A DNA stretch of 23,717 nucleotides from Candidatus Aerophobota bacterium. Its GTDB lineage: Bacteria; Aerophobota; Aerophobia; Aerophobales; B3-G15. The translations under genes were made by a program, and so were the position numbers. The stretch spans positions 1-23,717 of the forward strand of contig JAUWZM010000040.1 of assembly GCA_030615365.1 (NCBI GenBank), read 5' to 3'. Below, piece by piece: positions 1-7,473 of the stretch (its first letter is position 1; each line of letters opens with the position of its first letter). Below the pieces are notes generated by a model. That model made no database searches and was not told the DNA's origin. It saw only the letters and a list, made by a program, of their open reading frames with translations.

Positions 1-6
1 TTTCAT
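1..6 (-). CDS. Start of a divergent gene, off the left edge
   Basis: Only the first two codons (ATG AAA) lie in the window, reading leftwards from position 6. They are called because a strong Shine-Dalgarno site, AAGGAGG (complement of 15-21), sits 8 nt upstream of the ATG. A possible -10 box TATTAT lies at 90-95 on the same strand, which would give a leader of roughly 75 nt. The product cannot be known from here. The ribosome site is buried in an inverted repeat, described as the next feature. Confidence 0.5.
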
Positions 7-10
7 TAGG

Positions 11-68
11 CTTGCCTCCTTTTTGGTGGATTTACCAAATCCTACCTTAAAGGTAGGGGGGAGGCAAG
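11..68 (-). promoter_or_regulatory. Candidate RNA switch sequestering a ribosome binding site
   Basis: CTTGCCTCC at 11-19 and GGAGGCAAG at 60-68 form a perfect 9-bp outer stem. Enclosed are two further hairpins: TTTGGT/ACCAAA at about 22-39, and CCTACCT-TAA-AGGTAGG at 41-57. In the minus-strand transcript this is a three-way junction whose closing stem pairs the Shine-Dalgarno GGAGG of the leftward gene with an upstream CCUCC. Such pairing would block translation unless the junction opens, as in translational riboswitches, thermometers or leader-protein binding sites. I do not recognise a known riboswitch class. It could instead be a hairpin-rich intergenic repeat that happens to carry the site. 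Confidence 0.45.
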
Positions 69-160
69 TCAATTTCACTAAAACACTTGATAATAAAGAA
101 TTTAAAAGAAAATTACTAAAGAACTTTTGACAATACTATAATTAGATCGAGGAGAAAAAA

Positions 161-3100
161 ATGAAAAAATTTAGCTGGTTGAAGGGAGTCGTTGCAGGGG
201 CTGTTATCAGCTTATTTTTACTCGGAGCTTGTACAGCCTGGGCCGCTGATAGTTTAGAGCTGCTGGATCAGACCATACAGGTAGCTGAGACAGATAGAGA
301 AAGAGAGGTTGTTTCCTGGATCTTTTTGCAAAGGTTCCCGGAATTGGCGGATGAAGTAACCTCCCAGGATAAAACCGTTGAGGAACTCTCTCAGGAGGTT
401 ATCATTCCCGAAACCTGCCTTACTCCTCTGCATCTTGAGTTTACCATTATTATCGATAGACTCGATCCGCAAATAAGGGATGAGATAAGCTCCGCCCTTT
501 TTGATAAGCCAGCCCATTTAACTGTAAGTGTGTCCGATGCTAATTTTCAAGTCTGGTATTGTACGGACGCTACAGCCCATCCTGCTGATGCAGTTAACAC
601 AGCTTTTGCTGCGAAGGTTCTGGATTACATGGCAAAATCAAGAACAACTGAGGTTACCAGTTGGGGCTTTAAAGAAGGGGGAAGTGATGATGAAAGTCAA
701 GCTGGTGTCCAGCAGGCAAATAAATACCAGGTTCATATCTATGGTTTAGGAGGGGCCTACGGGGTAACCAGGCAGCTTAAAGTCAATCCTGCAGGTGATG
801 ATACTCATCCCAGGAGCCTTTGTACTATAGGAATTGCCCCTACAGTTACTCCGGATGATCTGCTTCTCTCAACCTGTGCTCATGAGTACCATCATGCCAG
901 TCAGTTCGCTTACATGAATTGGACGGGCTACACGTTGTGGGCTCTGGAGTGCACCACTACCTGGATCGAGTATCAGGTTCGAAAGCAGTATCCAGCGGTT
1001 GCAGGAAATGGATCCTGGAACCTTTTCAAAGCCAGAGTTGAATGGCATCAGGACCGGCCTTTCTATGGTCTTGTTAGTGTGGAAAGTGACACTTTTGTGG
1101 TAACTGATACCTACGATGCAGGGATATGGGCCTGGTTTTTAGCCAACAACAGAATTTACGGTAACCGCAATATTATACTAAAGTTCTGGCAGAAGCTGGA
1201 GGACAAGGCGGATTGGAACAAGGTTTTTGAAGCCTTCGATGAAGCTCTGGTCGCCGCAGGCGTACCCGCCCAATACAACAGTTTTAACAAAAGCTACAGT
1301 AAGTTTGTTACGGCAAATACGGTACCTGCTGAGTGGTACCCTGAAAGTATTAAATCTGCTCACACCTTTGATCTCAACCTGGATACAGAATGGGTTAATC
1401 TCCCCAAAACCTGGCAATCTCAGATTGGTGCTGATCCCAGATCCATCTGGAAGCGATACGGCATATCTTATATTAAGGTGCTTCCTGGTGCCAAAGATCG
1501 CTCCCTGATTGTAGAGTTTGACGGGGATGACACAACAGATTTTATCGTCAAGTTGATTACTCTGAAAAATAATCAGTTTTATTCTGAGAGTGTCTTGAGC
1601 CTTGATGCCCAGCGTAAGGGTAAAAAAACACCCTGGGTACTTAAGACTGACAAAATAGGGATAATTGCTGTTGCCCGAACCAGCTCCAGTACAGGCGATT
1701 TCAAGGTGAAGCTTTCGGCTTTGAACATCCTTGATCCCACCCAGTTAGCTCCAGCTAATGCCGGAGATAAGAACAATCCCAAGAAGATTAATGTGAAGAT
1801 AGAAGGTCCACCCCCGGGCACGACTAAGAGTGAGCTGGCAGTGAATATAGGAGGAAAAGCAGCTACTATTGCTACCCTAACTGAGCTTTCCGATAAATAC
1901 ATCCTTAAGGTTGAGCCTCCTACACAGACTAATGATGGTCTGTATGATCTTGAAGTCAAATACAATCCCTCAGGAAATAAGGCTTCTGCCACAGATACGG
2001 AAACTGATGCCGTTAGATACGGACCGTTCCAGGCTGATATCGTTCTGGTTATAGACCGCTCAGGAAGTATGGGATCTTATGGCTATATGGGCCCGGCCAA
2101 GAACGCAGCTTCCCAGTTTGTATCCTTCATGGCCTCAGGCGATATGGTTGGGGTGGTTAGTTTTTCCAGCTCTGCTGGGGTAAACTATCCCTTGACACAG
2201 ATAGACGGCACCGGGGCTCAAAAGGCAGCAGCTCAGGCAGCCATTGCAGGCATAAACTCCGGTGGAGTGACTTCCATTGGGGCAGGACTGCAAGTCGGCC
2301 AGGTGCAGCTAACTGCTAATGGTAAGACAGAGGATTCCCATGCTATGATCCTGCTCAGTGACGGCTATGAGAATAGAGCGCCTTATGTATCTACTGTTCT
2401 ACCGGGTATTCCTCCCAAGACAGTAATTTACACCATTGCTCTGGGTTCGAACAGCGATCAGGCTTTGCTTCAAAGTATTGCCTCTCAGACCGGAGGACTG
2501 TTCTTTATGTCACCATCAGCAGGCGATTTGCAAACTATCTACAATCAAATTGCCGGTGCGGTTGCTGGTCAGCAGAGTGTAGCCTCCTTTAGTGGCGCTG
2601 TAGGGCAAGGTAGTACCAATCAAGAGAATGTTCCTGTTGATGATACCTTAGAAAATACTACTTTCTCAGTAGGATGGGGAGGAAGTGACCTTGACCTGAC
2701 TCTTAAGAGGCCTGATGGAAGTATTATCGATCCTACAGTGGCAGCTACCGATCCTTCAATTACCTTCAGCTCTGGATCTACCTTTGAATCCTATAACATA
2801 GATTCTCCTATGCCTGGAAACTGGACCCTAATGATAGAAGGAGTAACTATCCCCGCTGGAACCGAGAATTATACGGCCAATGTCATGGGAACCACAGATC
2901 TTACCCTGGATGTGTTCTTTAACAAAGATGACTATTCTACCGGCCAGCCTATTGGAATACTGGCCAGCTTGTCCGAAGGAGCAGACCCAGTAATAGGCGC
3001 TGCGGTGACTGTTGAGGTTCAAGCTCCTACGGCAAGCCTTGCTGAATGGATAAGTATTAATGGAGACACGGTGCCTCCCAAGCCCTTAAGATCCTTAAGC

Positions 3101-4471
3101 TCAACCATTACTCTTTCCCTCTACGATGATGGCAACCACGGAGATGGAGCGGCCAATGATGGCGTTTATGGGGGTAGGTACATCAATACAGCTACATCTG
3201 GTAGTTATATATTTAGTGTCGCTGCTACAGGAACAACCAGTGGAGGAGATAGTTTTAGCAGGACAGCTCAGAGATCCGTATTTATCCCATCACCAACGGC
3301 TACGGGATCAATTTCAGGTGAACTTACCTATGCCGGATCTCAGGTCGGAACAATATACACAGGCGCCTGGATGGATGATCCCACTATGTCTGGCTTTCCT
3401 GACTATTTAGTTTCCCAGTCCTTTCCTGGAAGCTACGTCGTACCTAATCTGCCTGATGGGACCCACTACATAGCTGCCTTTATGGATGTAAACGGTGACG
3501 GTTCACAAGATGCTAATGAGCCGTCTGGAATATATGGTAGCTTTGACCCTGTTATAGTATCTGGTGGCGCCGGGACTTCCGGTATAGATATAACCTTAAC
3601 ATCTGCAGGTTCACCTCCTACTGTAGACGTAATTTCACCCTTATCTGGAGCCGCAGTATCAGGAATCATTTCTATCTCTGCCTCAGCTACTGGTGATACA
3701 GGAGTTGTCAGAGTTGAGTTCTGGTATGATTCTACCTTCATTGCCTCTGATACCACCAATTCCTACTCGGTAAGTTGGGATACCACAGAGGTCTCTGATG
3801 GAACCTGCACCTTAACCGCGGTAGCCTATGATACGCAGGGCTTGTCCGATTCTGATGCCATTTCAGTAATCGTGGACAATACTTATCCTGTTGTGAATCT
3901 CATAGACTATCCTCAAAGCATAGTGAGGGGTAATTTACCCAAAGTCGAAGTCACATTCTCCTGGGAAGGCTCTGATGATATTACTCCACCTGAAAACTTG
4001 GTTTATCAATACAAATTAGAAGGTCATCCTGATTATGAAAGTTGGTCCTCCTGGTCATCTGATACCAGTAAAATCTACACGTTACCTTTGGGAGATTACA
4101 CCTTTAAGGTTAGAGCTAAGGATGGGATAGGCAAGTATCCTGGTGAAGATGATGCAGCTACAGCTAAATACTCTTTCGCTGTATCACTTCCTATAATTGT
4201 ATATCCTAATCCTTGCTATCCCAACCGAGGTCAGGTAGTTACCATAGCAAACCTTCCTCCAAATTCCAAAGTTTATATTTACACCATCTCAGGAGAGTTA
4301 GTGAGAACCCTGGATGGCGCTACAGAAATAAGCATGGAAGGTGGCTCAGTTACTGCTACCTGGAATCTAAGAAATGATGCAGGATACATGGTAGCAAAGG
4401 GAATTTACGTTTATCTTGTTCTTGAGGCAACTGGAGGTAAAAAAATAGGAAAGATAGCTGTCATAAAGTAG
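161..4471 (+). CDS. Giant exported metalloprotease-like/VWA protein with C-terminal sorting-type domain
   Basis: This 1436-residue exported protein starts with a signal peptide (MKK, hydrophobic 8-28, cleavage likely after AWA; LGAC at 21-24 is a weak lipobox alternative). Residues 30-400 resemble the MXAN_6640-type putative metalloprotease domain: HEYHH at 241-245 fits HExxH, followed by a W..LE....W.E stretch that could supply the third zinc ligand. A VWA domain spans about 625-800, with MIDAS D632-x-S634-x-S636 and a later LLSDG. Beyond it lie beta-rich segments, an Ig-like repeat near 1155-1240, and a FlgD/Por-type domain at about 1350-1436 (YPNPC, TISGELVR, AKGIYVY) that usually directs export or surface anchoring. 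GGAG lies 6 nt before the ATG. A TATAAT at 137-142 has no well-spaced -35 (TTGACA is only 4 bp upstream). The gene stands alone. Its substrate is unknown; a surface adhesin/protease is an inference. Confidence 0.8.
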   Translation: MKKFSWLKGVVAGAVISLFLLGACTAWAADSLELLDQTIQVAETDREREVVSWIFLQRFPELADEVTSQDKTVEELSQEVIIPETCLTPLHLEFTIIIDRLDPQIRDEISSALFDKPAHLTVSVSDANFQVWYCTDATAHPADAVNTAFAAKVLDYMAKSRTTEVTSWGFKEGGSDDESQAGVQQANKYQVHIYGLGGAYGVTRQLKVNPAGDDTHPRSLCTIGIAPTVTPDDLLLSTCAHEYHHASQFAYMNWTGYTLWALECTTTWIEYQVRKQYPAVAGNGSWNLFKARVEWHQDRPFYGLVSVESDTFVVTDTYDAGIWAWFLANNRIYGNRNIILKFWQKLEDKADWNKVFEAFDEALVAAGVPAQYNSFNKSYSKFVTANTVPAEWYPESIKSAHTFDLNLDTEWVNLPKTWQSQIGADPRSIWKRYGISYIKVLPGAKDRSLIVEFDGDDTTDFIVKLITLKNNQFYSESVLSLDAQRKGKKTPWVLKTDKIGIIAVARTSSSTGDFKVKLSALNILDPTQLAPANAGDKNNPKKINVKIEGPPPGTTKSELAVNIGGKAATIATLTELSDKYILKVEPPTQTNDGLYDLEVKYNPSGNKASATDTETDAVRYGPFQADIVLVIDRSGSMGSYGYMGPAKNAASQFVSFMASGDMVGVVSFSSSAGVNYPLTQIDGTGAQKAAAQAAIAGINSGGVTSIGAGLQVGQVQLTANGKTEDSHAMILLSDGYENRAPYVSTVLPGIPPKTVIYTIALGSNSDQALLQSIASQTGGLFFMSPSAGDLQTIYNQIAGAVAGQQSVASFSGAVGQGSTNQENVPVDDTLENTTFSVGWGGSDLDLTLKRPDGSIIDPTVAATDPSITFSSGSTFESYNIDSPMPGNWTLMIEGVTIPAGTENYTANVMGTTDLTLDVFFNKDDYSTGQPIGILASLSEGADPVIGAAVTVEVQAPTASLAEWISINGDTVPPKPLRSLSSTITLSLYDDGNHGDGAANDGVYGGRYINTATSGSYIFSVAATGTTSGGDSFSRTAQRSVFIPSPTATGSISGELTYAGSQVGTIYTGAWMDDPTMSGFPDYLVSQSFPGSYVVPNLPDGTHYIAAFMDVNGDGSQDANEPSGIYGSFDPVIVSGGAGTSGIDITLTSAGSPPTVDVISPLSGAAVSGIISISASATGDTGVVRVEFWYDSTFIASDTTNSYSVSWDTTEVSDGTCTLTAVAYDTQGLSDSDAISVIVDNTYPVVNLIDYPQSIVRGNLPKVEVTFSWEGSDDITPPENLVYQYKLEGHPDYESWSSWSSDTSKIYTLPLGDYTFKVRAKDGIGKYPGEDDAATAKYSFAVSLPIIVYPNPCYPNRGQVVTIANLPPNSKVYIYTISGELVRTLDGATEISMEGGSVTATWNLRNDAGYMVAKGIYVYLVLEATGGKKIGKIAVIK

Positions 4472-4575
4472 GGAGATAATGAAATTATGAGAGCTCGGTG
4501 GGGTCTCTAAGACCATGGTAAGATACTAAATGACGCTGAAGAGGAGCTCGGGAGAAGCAGAGCGTGTCAAGGGTA

Positions 4576-4853
4576 AATATTCGTAACAGTTCAGGCCACT
4601 AAGTCACCAAGGCACAAAGAAGTGATATGAAATTTAAACCTCCATTTACATTCCATAAGACTATCTTGGATTTTTTTGAATTTATCTTGACTATCGGACT
4701 TTGAACTTGAACTTGCCAAGAGCCAAGAGCCAAGAGCTAAGGCTAAGGTTAAGGTTAAGGTTAAGGTTAAGAGCCAAGAGCTATTTTGAGCTAAGAGCTA
4801 CCAGACTACCCTGGTGTCTTCGTGTCTTGGTGGCTGAATAGTAACAAATATTC
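4576..4853. repeat. Long imperfect inverted repeat in the gap after the VWA gene
   Basis: The left arm, about 4576-4620 (reads ..ATATTCGTAACAGTTCAG.. then CACCAAGGCACAAAG), matches the reverse complement of the right arm, about 4811-4853, at roughly three bases in four with one or two gaps. The arms resemble the CCACCAAGACACGAAGACAC sequence style often met as dispersed intergenic repeats in environmental bacteria, though I cannot count copies here. The 190 bp between the arms contain the short tandem arrays listed separately. I see no gene in 4472-4982. Confidence 0.5.
4715..4770. repeat. Two adjoining short tandem arrays (GCCAAGA and AAGGTT)
   Basis: Three consecutive copies of the 7-mer GCCAAGA occupy 4715-4735. 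One variant (AAGGCT) and four perfect copies of the 6-mer AAGGTT then occupy 4739-4768. GCCAAGAGCTA recurs just after, at about 4773. The hexamers recall telomere-like repeats only superficially. They lie inside a bacterial intergenic inverted repeat and are best read as slippage-prone microsatellite DNA. Confidence 0.7.
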
Positions 4854-4928
4854 TCTGCAAACCCATAGACGGCAAGGGATGATATAACTCTCTGGTAATA
4901 GGACTCACTCAATTCAATATAAGAATTT

Positions 4929-4966
4929 CTCTCCCCGCCCGATGTGTATTCTTTGGGCGGGGAGAG
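4929..4966. terminator. Perfect 12-bp GC-rich stem between convergent genes
   Basis: CTCTCCCCGCCC (4929-4940) pairs perfectly with GGGCGGGGAGAG (4955-4966) across a 14-nt loop. The stem begins 17 nt past the stop of the minus-strand gene at 4983 and also follows the plus-strand VWA gene, so it may end transcription from both sides. No proper U-tract follows on either strand (an A-run follows on the plus strand), so intrinsic termination is not certain. Confidence 0.5.
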
Positions 4967-4982
4967 GGAAAAAACTTGCTTT

Positions 4983-5438
4983 TTACCAGGCCCGTCTCAT
5001 ACCCATTCTTCCAAATTTTCTTGCGTTTCTCATTTCGTGGCCAGTTTCATCACAATCACAATCTTTTTGATGCTGTTCCATGCTCTGGATTCTTGCATTT
5101 GCCTGTTCCTGCGTGAGAACACCAGTCTTCACTAAATTTTGTAAACGCTCCTTTTGAGCTTCTAATATCTTCTCATGAAGTTGGTCCGAGGTCATACCCT
5201 TTTCTTTGGCGATATCCAGCATAGTTTTCTCAGATTTCAACTCCTTCTGTAGCTCCTCGCTGGTAATACCAAAAATCTTGGCTTTTATTTCAAGCATTTG
5301 AGTGTATCCATATCCTTGTTTTCCCAATGCACCCGATCTCATTCCTGCTGATCTTTTCGCGTAGGCAGTGACTGCATACACACTGATGCTGCCGACTATG
5401 AGCAGACCAACGATTAAAGCAATTGTTACTTTTTTCAT
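4983..5438 (-). CDS. Small exported LTxxQ protein with Cys/His/Met-rich tail
   Basis: This 151-residue protein has a signal peptide (residues 1-27, cleavage near AYA). Two predicted helical hairpins follow: GITSEELQKELKSEK at 57-71, then GVLTQEQANARIQ at 106-118, whose LTQEQ fits the LTxxQ motif of Spy/CpxP/ZraP-type periplasmic proteins. It also resembles DUF2680-like small exported proteins. The tail carries H123, C127, C129, H134 and M136, so metal binding is possible but unproven. GGAG precedes the ATG by 9 nt. Its upstream region has its own copy of the promoter shared with the ECF sigma operon, so it is probably an extracytoplasmic stress effector or sensor of that system. Confidence 0.7.
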   Translation of the reverse strand: MKKVTIALIVGLLIVGSISVYAVTAYAKRSAGMRSGALGKQGYGYTQMLEIKAKIFGITSEELQKELKSEKTMLDIAKEKGMTSDQLHEKILEAQKERLQNLVKTGVLTQEQANARIQSMEQHQKDCDCDETGHEMRNARKFGRMGMRRAW

Positions 5439-5469
5439 TTAATTTTTCTCCTTTTTTATATCACTTTCG

Positions 5470-5483
5470 TTTTCGGCCGAAAA
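5470..5483. promoter_or_regulatory. Perfect 14-bp palindrome in the small exported protein's leader
   Basis: TTTTCGGCCGAAAA is a perfect palindrome lying between the ECF-type -10 (5502-5508) and the ATG at 5438, so it would be in the 5' leader. It could be an operator for a dimeric regulator or a short RNA hairpin. No second copy was found in the window. Confidence 0.35.
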
Positions 5484-5501
5484 TTTTTAACTCTCACTTA
5501 T

Positions 5502-5530
5502 TAATACAATTACTGTCCTGATTTATTTCA
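5502..5530 (-). promoter_or_regulatory. ECF-type promoter, copy 2 (small exported protein)
   Basis: On the minus strand TGAAATAAA begins at 5530 and TGTATTA occupies 5508-5502, with 16 bp between TGAAAT and TGTATTA. The same words with 16-17 bp spacing precede the sigma factor gene and the 9172 operon. The layout matches ECF promoters in general (TGAAAC, about 16 bp, CGTA). Confidence 0.65.
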
Positions 5531-5640
5531 AAAAAGAAAAAGGATTTGGCTATTTTGATTGAATTGAGGGTTGCGAGTTACGCAGGGAAGGTTCAACTAC
5601 TACGAGGTAGTCTTTAGGAAAGGGAAATATCTTTTAGTTA

Positions 5641-6408
5641 TCAGTGAACTCGCATTGGAGTATCTTTAGCTCTTTTTCCTCTACTTTCAGTTCTTTTTAT
5701 ATGTTGTATATGTTTTCTGTAATATCTGATACCTAAGGCTTTAAAATTATCGTTATCCCATTCACCAACTGCTCTGACGGAATCCCCAATGTAGAAATCT
5801 GAGCCATTTAAAAAATGAGTGTTCTCGGTTAATTGAATGCATATTTGATTGTTATTTGGAGTTTCAATGGTAAGTGTGCTATCCTGAACTTTCGTTATCC
5901 TTCCTATGATGCCATTTCTCCACATCCCTCTTCTTTTTCCATAGAAGTGTTGCAGGAAAGGAATTTTACCCTTCATTACATTGTCCTCTATCTTTTCATT
6001 GATTCCACTCATTGCTAATAGTGTGCTTGCTATAAAAATCAGTACAAGAAGAATTCCTAAAAGAGCTTTAAACGGCTTCTTATAGGAAATATCATATCGA
6101 GAAAGAAGAGCACTGGCAGCAAGGAAAAATATTAAACCAACAGCAATCCATTGATAGGGGAAGGATTCCAGGAAAGCTAAAAAGCCTATTTTACCAAGGG
6201 AAAGAAATTCTAAGTTTCCCGATATCTTTACGGTAAAAAAGGTTAAATTTATAAAAATAATTGTGAGAATTATGGAAAGCACAACCCCCCCGCCGAGTCC
6301 TAACTTTTTAGCAAGGAAAATATACCGGGAGCGAAGTTTAATCTTACCTTCCTTAATTTTTCCCATAACTTTTTCTTCCAGATGCAATTGTTTGTCTTTC
6401 TTCATCAT
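5641..6408 (-). CDS. Three-TM membrane protein, likely anti-sigma partner of the ECF factor
   Basis: This 255-residue protein begins with a short charged N-terminal segment (1-36), then has three hydrophobic helices at about 37-59, 84-103 and 113-133. After a basic linker there is a small soluble beta domain at about 165-228 (GIIGRITKVQDSTLTIET..., SVRAVGEW) resembling the OB-like DUF5666 fold. The start codon overlaps the sigma factor stop (ATGA, 4 nt), which points to translational coupling. A membrane protein coupled this way to an ECF factor is usually its anti-sigma factor. No zinc-finger HxxxCxxC motif is seen and the N-terminal cytoplasmic part is short, so this would be an unusual anti-sigma; the role is inferred from position. 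Confidence 0.65.
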   Translation of the reverse strand: MMKKDKQLHLEEKVMGKIKEGKIKLRSRYIFLAKKLGLGGGVVLSIILTIIFINLTFFTVKISGNLEFLSLGKIGFLAFLESFPYQWIAVGLIFFLAASALLSRYDISYKKPFKALLGILLVLIFIASTLLAMSGINEKIEDNVMKGKIPFLQHFYGKRRGMWRNGIIGRITKVQDSTLTIETPNNNQICIQLTENTHFLNGSDFYIGDSVRAVGEWDNDNFKALGIRYYRKHIQHIKRTESRGKRAKDTPMRVH

Positions 6409-6968
6409 GGTAGATTAGCTCCCTTTTTTTGATAAATAGTTTTCATAATTTTTTTCCCTCTGAAAATAAATGTTCCCACAGTTTTAACGGGAATTCTCAA
6501 GATATCGCTAATCTCTTTATATGATTTATCCTCAAAATAGTACAAAATTAACGGTTCTCGGTATTTTGATTCCAATGTATCCAAAGATTGCTTCACATTT
6601 TTTTGGAGTTCTTCCTTGATTAAATTATCACTCATTGAACTGGTGTTGTCCACAAGTGGAAAATCGAGGTCTTCCAAGGAAATGTGCTTTTCTCTTTTTC
6701 TCTTCTTTATGAAATTCACCCCTTCATTATGAGCAATCCGATAAATCCAGGAGGAGAATTTCTTTTTTATATTAAAGCTAAATAAGTTTTGATAGGCTTT
6801 AGTAAATACATTTTGCACCAGATCCTCTGCTTCGCTTGAATTACCTATTAAGTATGCAAGGTATCTGTATAGTTTTTGCTGATAACGTTTGACTATTTCT
6901 ACATAGAGTTCACTGTTTTCCTTGCGAATTCTTTCCACTAACTCTTCGTCGGGCAAATTGTTTTTCAT
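6405..6968 (-). CDS. ECF-family RNA polymerase sigma factor
   Basis: This 187-residue sigma-70-type factor contains only regions 2 and 4. Region 2 spans about 20-95, with the core-binding motif SEAEDLVQNVFTKAY and the DNA-melting/-10 segment FSSWIYRIAHNEGVNFIKKR. Region 4 spans about 125-180, with LDTLESKYREPLILYYFEDKSYKEIS followed by a recognition helix that reads IPVKTVGTFIFRGKK instead of the common VGTVKSRLxRAR. The gene heads an operon with the membrane protein at 6408 (4-nt overlap). Its own promoter carries the motif repeated at two other loci, so it is probably autoregulated. The ribosome site is weak (no clear GGAGG before the ATG), which may keep basal levels low. Confidence 0.92.
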   Translation of the reverse strand: MKNNLPDEELVERIRKENSELYVEIVKRYQQKLYRYLAYLIGNSSEAEDLVQNVFTKAYQNLFSFNIKKKFSSWIYRIAHNEGVNFIKKRKREKHISLEDLDFPLVDNTSSMSDNLIKEELQKNVKQSLDTLESKYREPLILYYFEDKSYKEISDILRIPVKTVGTFIFRGKKIMKTIYQKKGANLP

Positions 6969-7006
6969 AAGAGGGGTAAATTCCCTAAAATATTCCTCAT
7001 ACTATA

Positions 7007-7036
7007 TAATACAATGTATCTGGTTGCTTTATTTCA
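7007..7036 (-). promoter_or_regulatory. ECF-type promoter, copy 1 (sigma factor autoregulation)
   Basis: On the minus strand TGAAATAAA starts at 7036 and TGTATTA lies at 7013-7007, with 17 bp between TGAAAT and TGTATTA. Initiation would fall near 7000, leaving a leader of about 30 nt to the sigma factor ATG at 6968. The upstream edge abuts a 33-bp dispersed repeat. Confidence 0.6.
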
Positions 7037-7068
7037 TTATAGTAGCTTAAAACGAGAAGTCAAAATGA
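7036..7068. repeat. 33-bp dispersed repeat, copy A
   Basis: This segment, containing GAGAAGTCAAAATGA, matches 13856-13888 at 30 of 33 positions in the same orientation. Copy B continues into a RAYT-associated-looking sequence; copy A diverges after this point. It sits directly against the -35 of the sigma promoter. The rest of 7069-7160 is AT-rich with no gene. It ends in a near-perfect AT-rich palindrome at 7140-7160 centred on GAATTC. Confidence 0.65.
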
Positions 7069-7160
7069 GTGATGTCTCGTAAAAGAGGTTTGATATGAGC
7101 TGATAAGATTGTAATTATGTAACCAAATCCTCCTGTCTGAAATAAAAGAATTCTTTATTT

Positions 7161-7380
7161 AGGGAGCTCTGAAAAATCCTTTTTCTTTTTGCTGCTCGGC
7201 GAGGTGTTTCCATAAGGCAGCGGCGATCAAGGCGGGTCTATGCGTTCAAACTCTTAGTTATCCTGTAACCTGATACATCGCCCATGAGAGCCACAGCATA
7301 AAGATAAGAGTAGAACTTAGCCGCAGGCGCCCGGAAAGCACCGAGCAAAGAGCAGCCTCAGACTTTTTTCGGAGCTCTCT
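7161..7380. mobile_element. 220-bp MITE-like element with inverted ends and target duplication
   Basis: The left end, AGGGAGCTCTGAAAAA (from 7161), is an imperfect inverted repeat of the right end, TTTTTTCGGAGCTCTCT (to 7380). It is flanked by ATTT on both sides (7157-7160 and 7381-7384; ATTTA on both sides if the first A is assigned to the host), as expected for a transposition footprint. The interior is clearly more GC-rich than its surroundings. On the minus strand the last 84 bp before the left end read as an open frame ending HLAEQQKEKGFFRAP, which could be a transposase tail, but no full transposase is present. It is therefore a non-autonomous or internally deleted element. It landed at the edge of an AT-rich palindrome downstream of the polyferredoxin gene. 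Confidence 0.6.
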
Positions 7381-7473
7381 ATTTATGATATTTGCGAGCC
7401 TTGTCCAGTCCTCCTTTTGAATTTCTAAAAGGATGAGCCTTATCAATATAAATAAAGATTTTTTCCATTACCA

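Noticed and set aside
127..142. TTGACA and TATAAT as one promoter for the VWA gene
   Set aside because: The boxes are only 4 bp apart; they cannot work together as -35 and -10.
1579..1992. 137-codon antisense frame inside the VWA gene
   Set aside because: Shadow of a clearly coding plus-strand frame, without its own ribosome site or recognisable product.
4739..4770. Telomere-like or linear replicon end
   Set aside because: The AAGGTT units are only four, internal, and flanked by ordinary genes on both sides.
7138..7160. A fourth ECF-type site on the plus strand (TGAAATAAA at 7138)
   Set aside because: No TGTATTA follows at the required spacing, even after removing the inserted element, and no rightward gene follows.
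7258..7446. 62-codon minus-strand frame downstream of the polyferredoxin gene
   Set aside because: It straddles the boundary of the MITE-like element (7380/7381), has no ribosome site, and its composition changes at the junction; it is a chance frame across an insertion.
7381..7469. 29-codon frame after the polyferredoxin stop, with an AAGGTG ribosome-like site
   Set aside because: Very short, no recognisable product, and it would end at the same place even without the inserted element. Too little to call.
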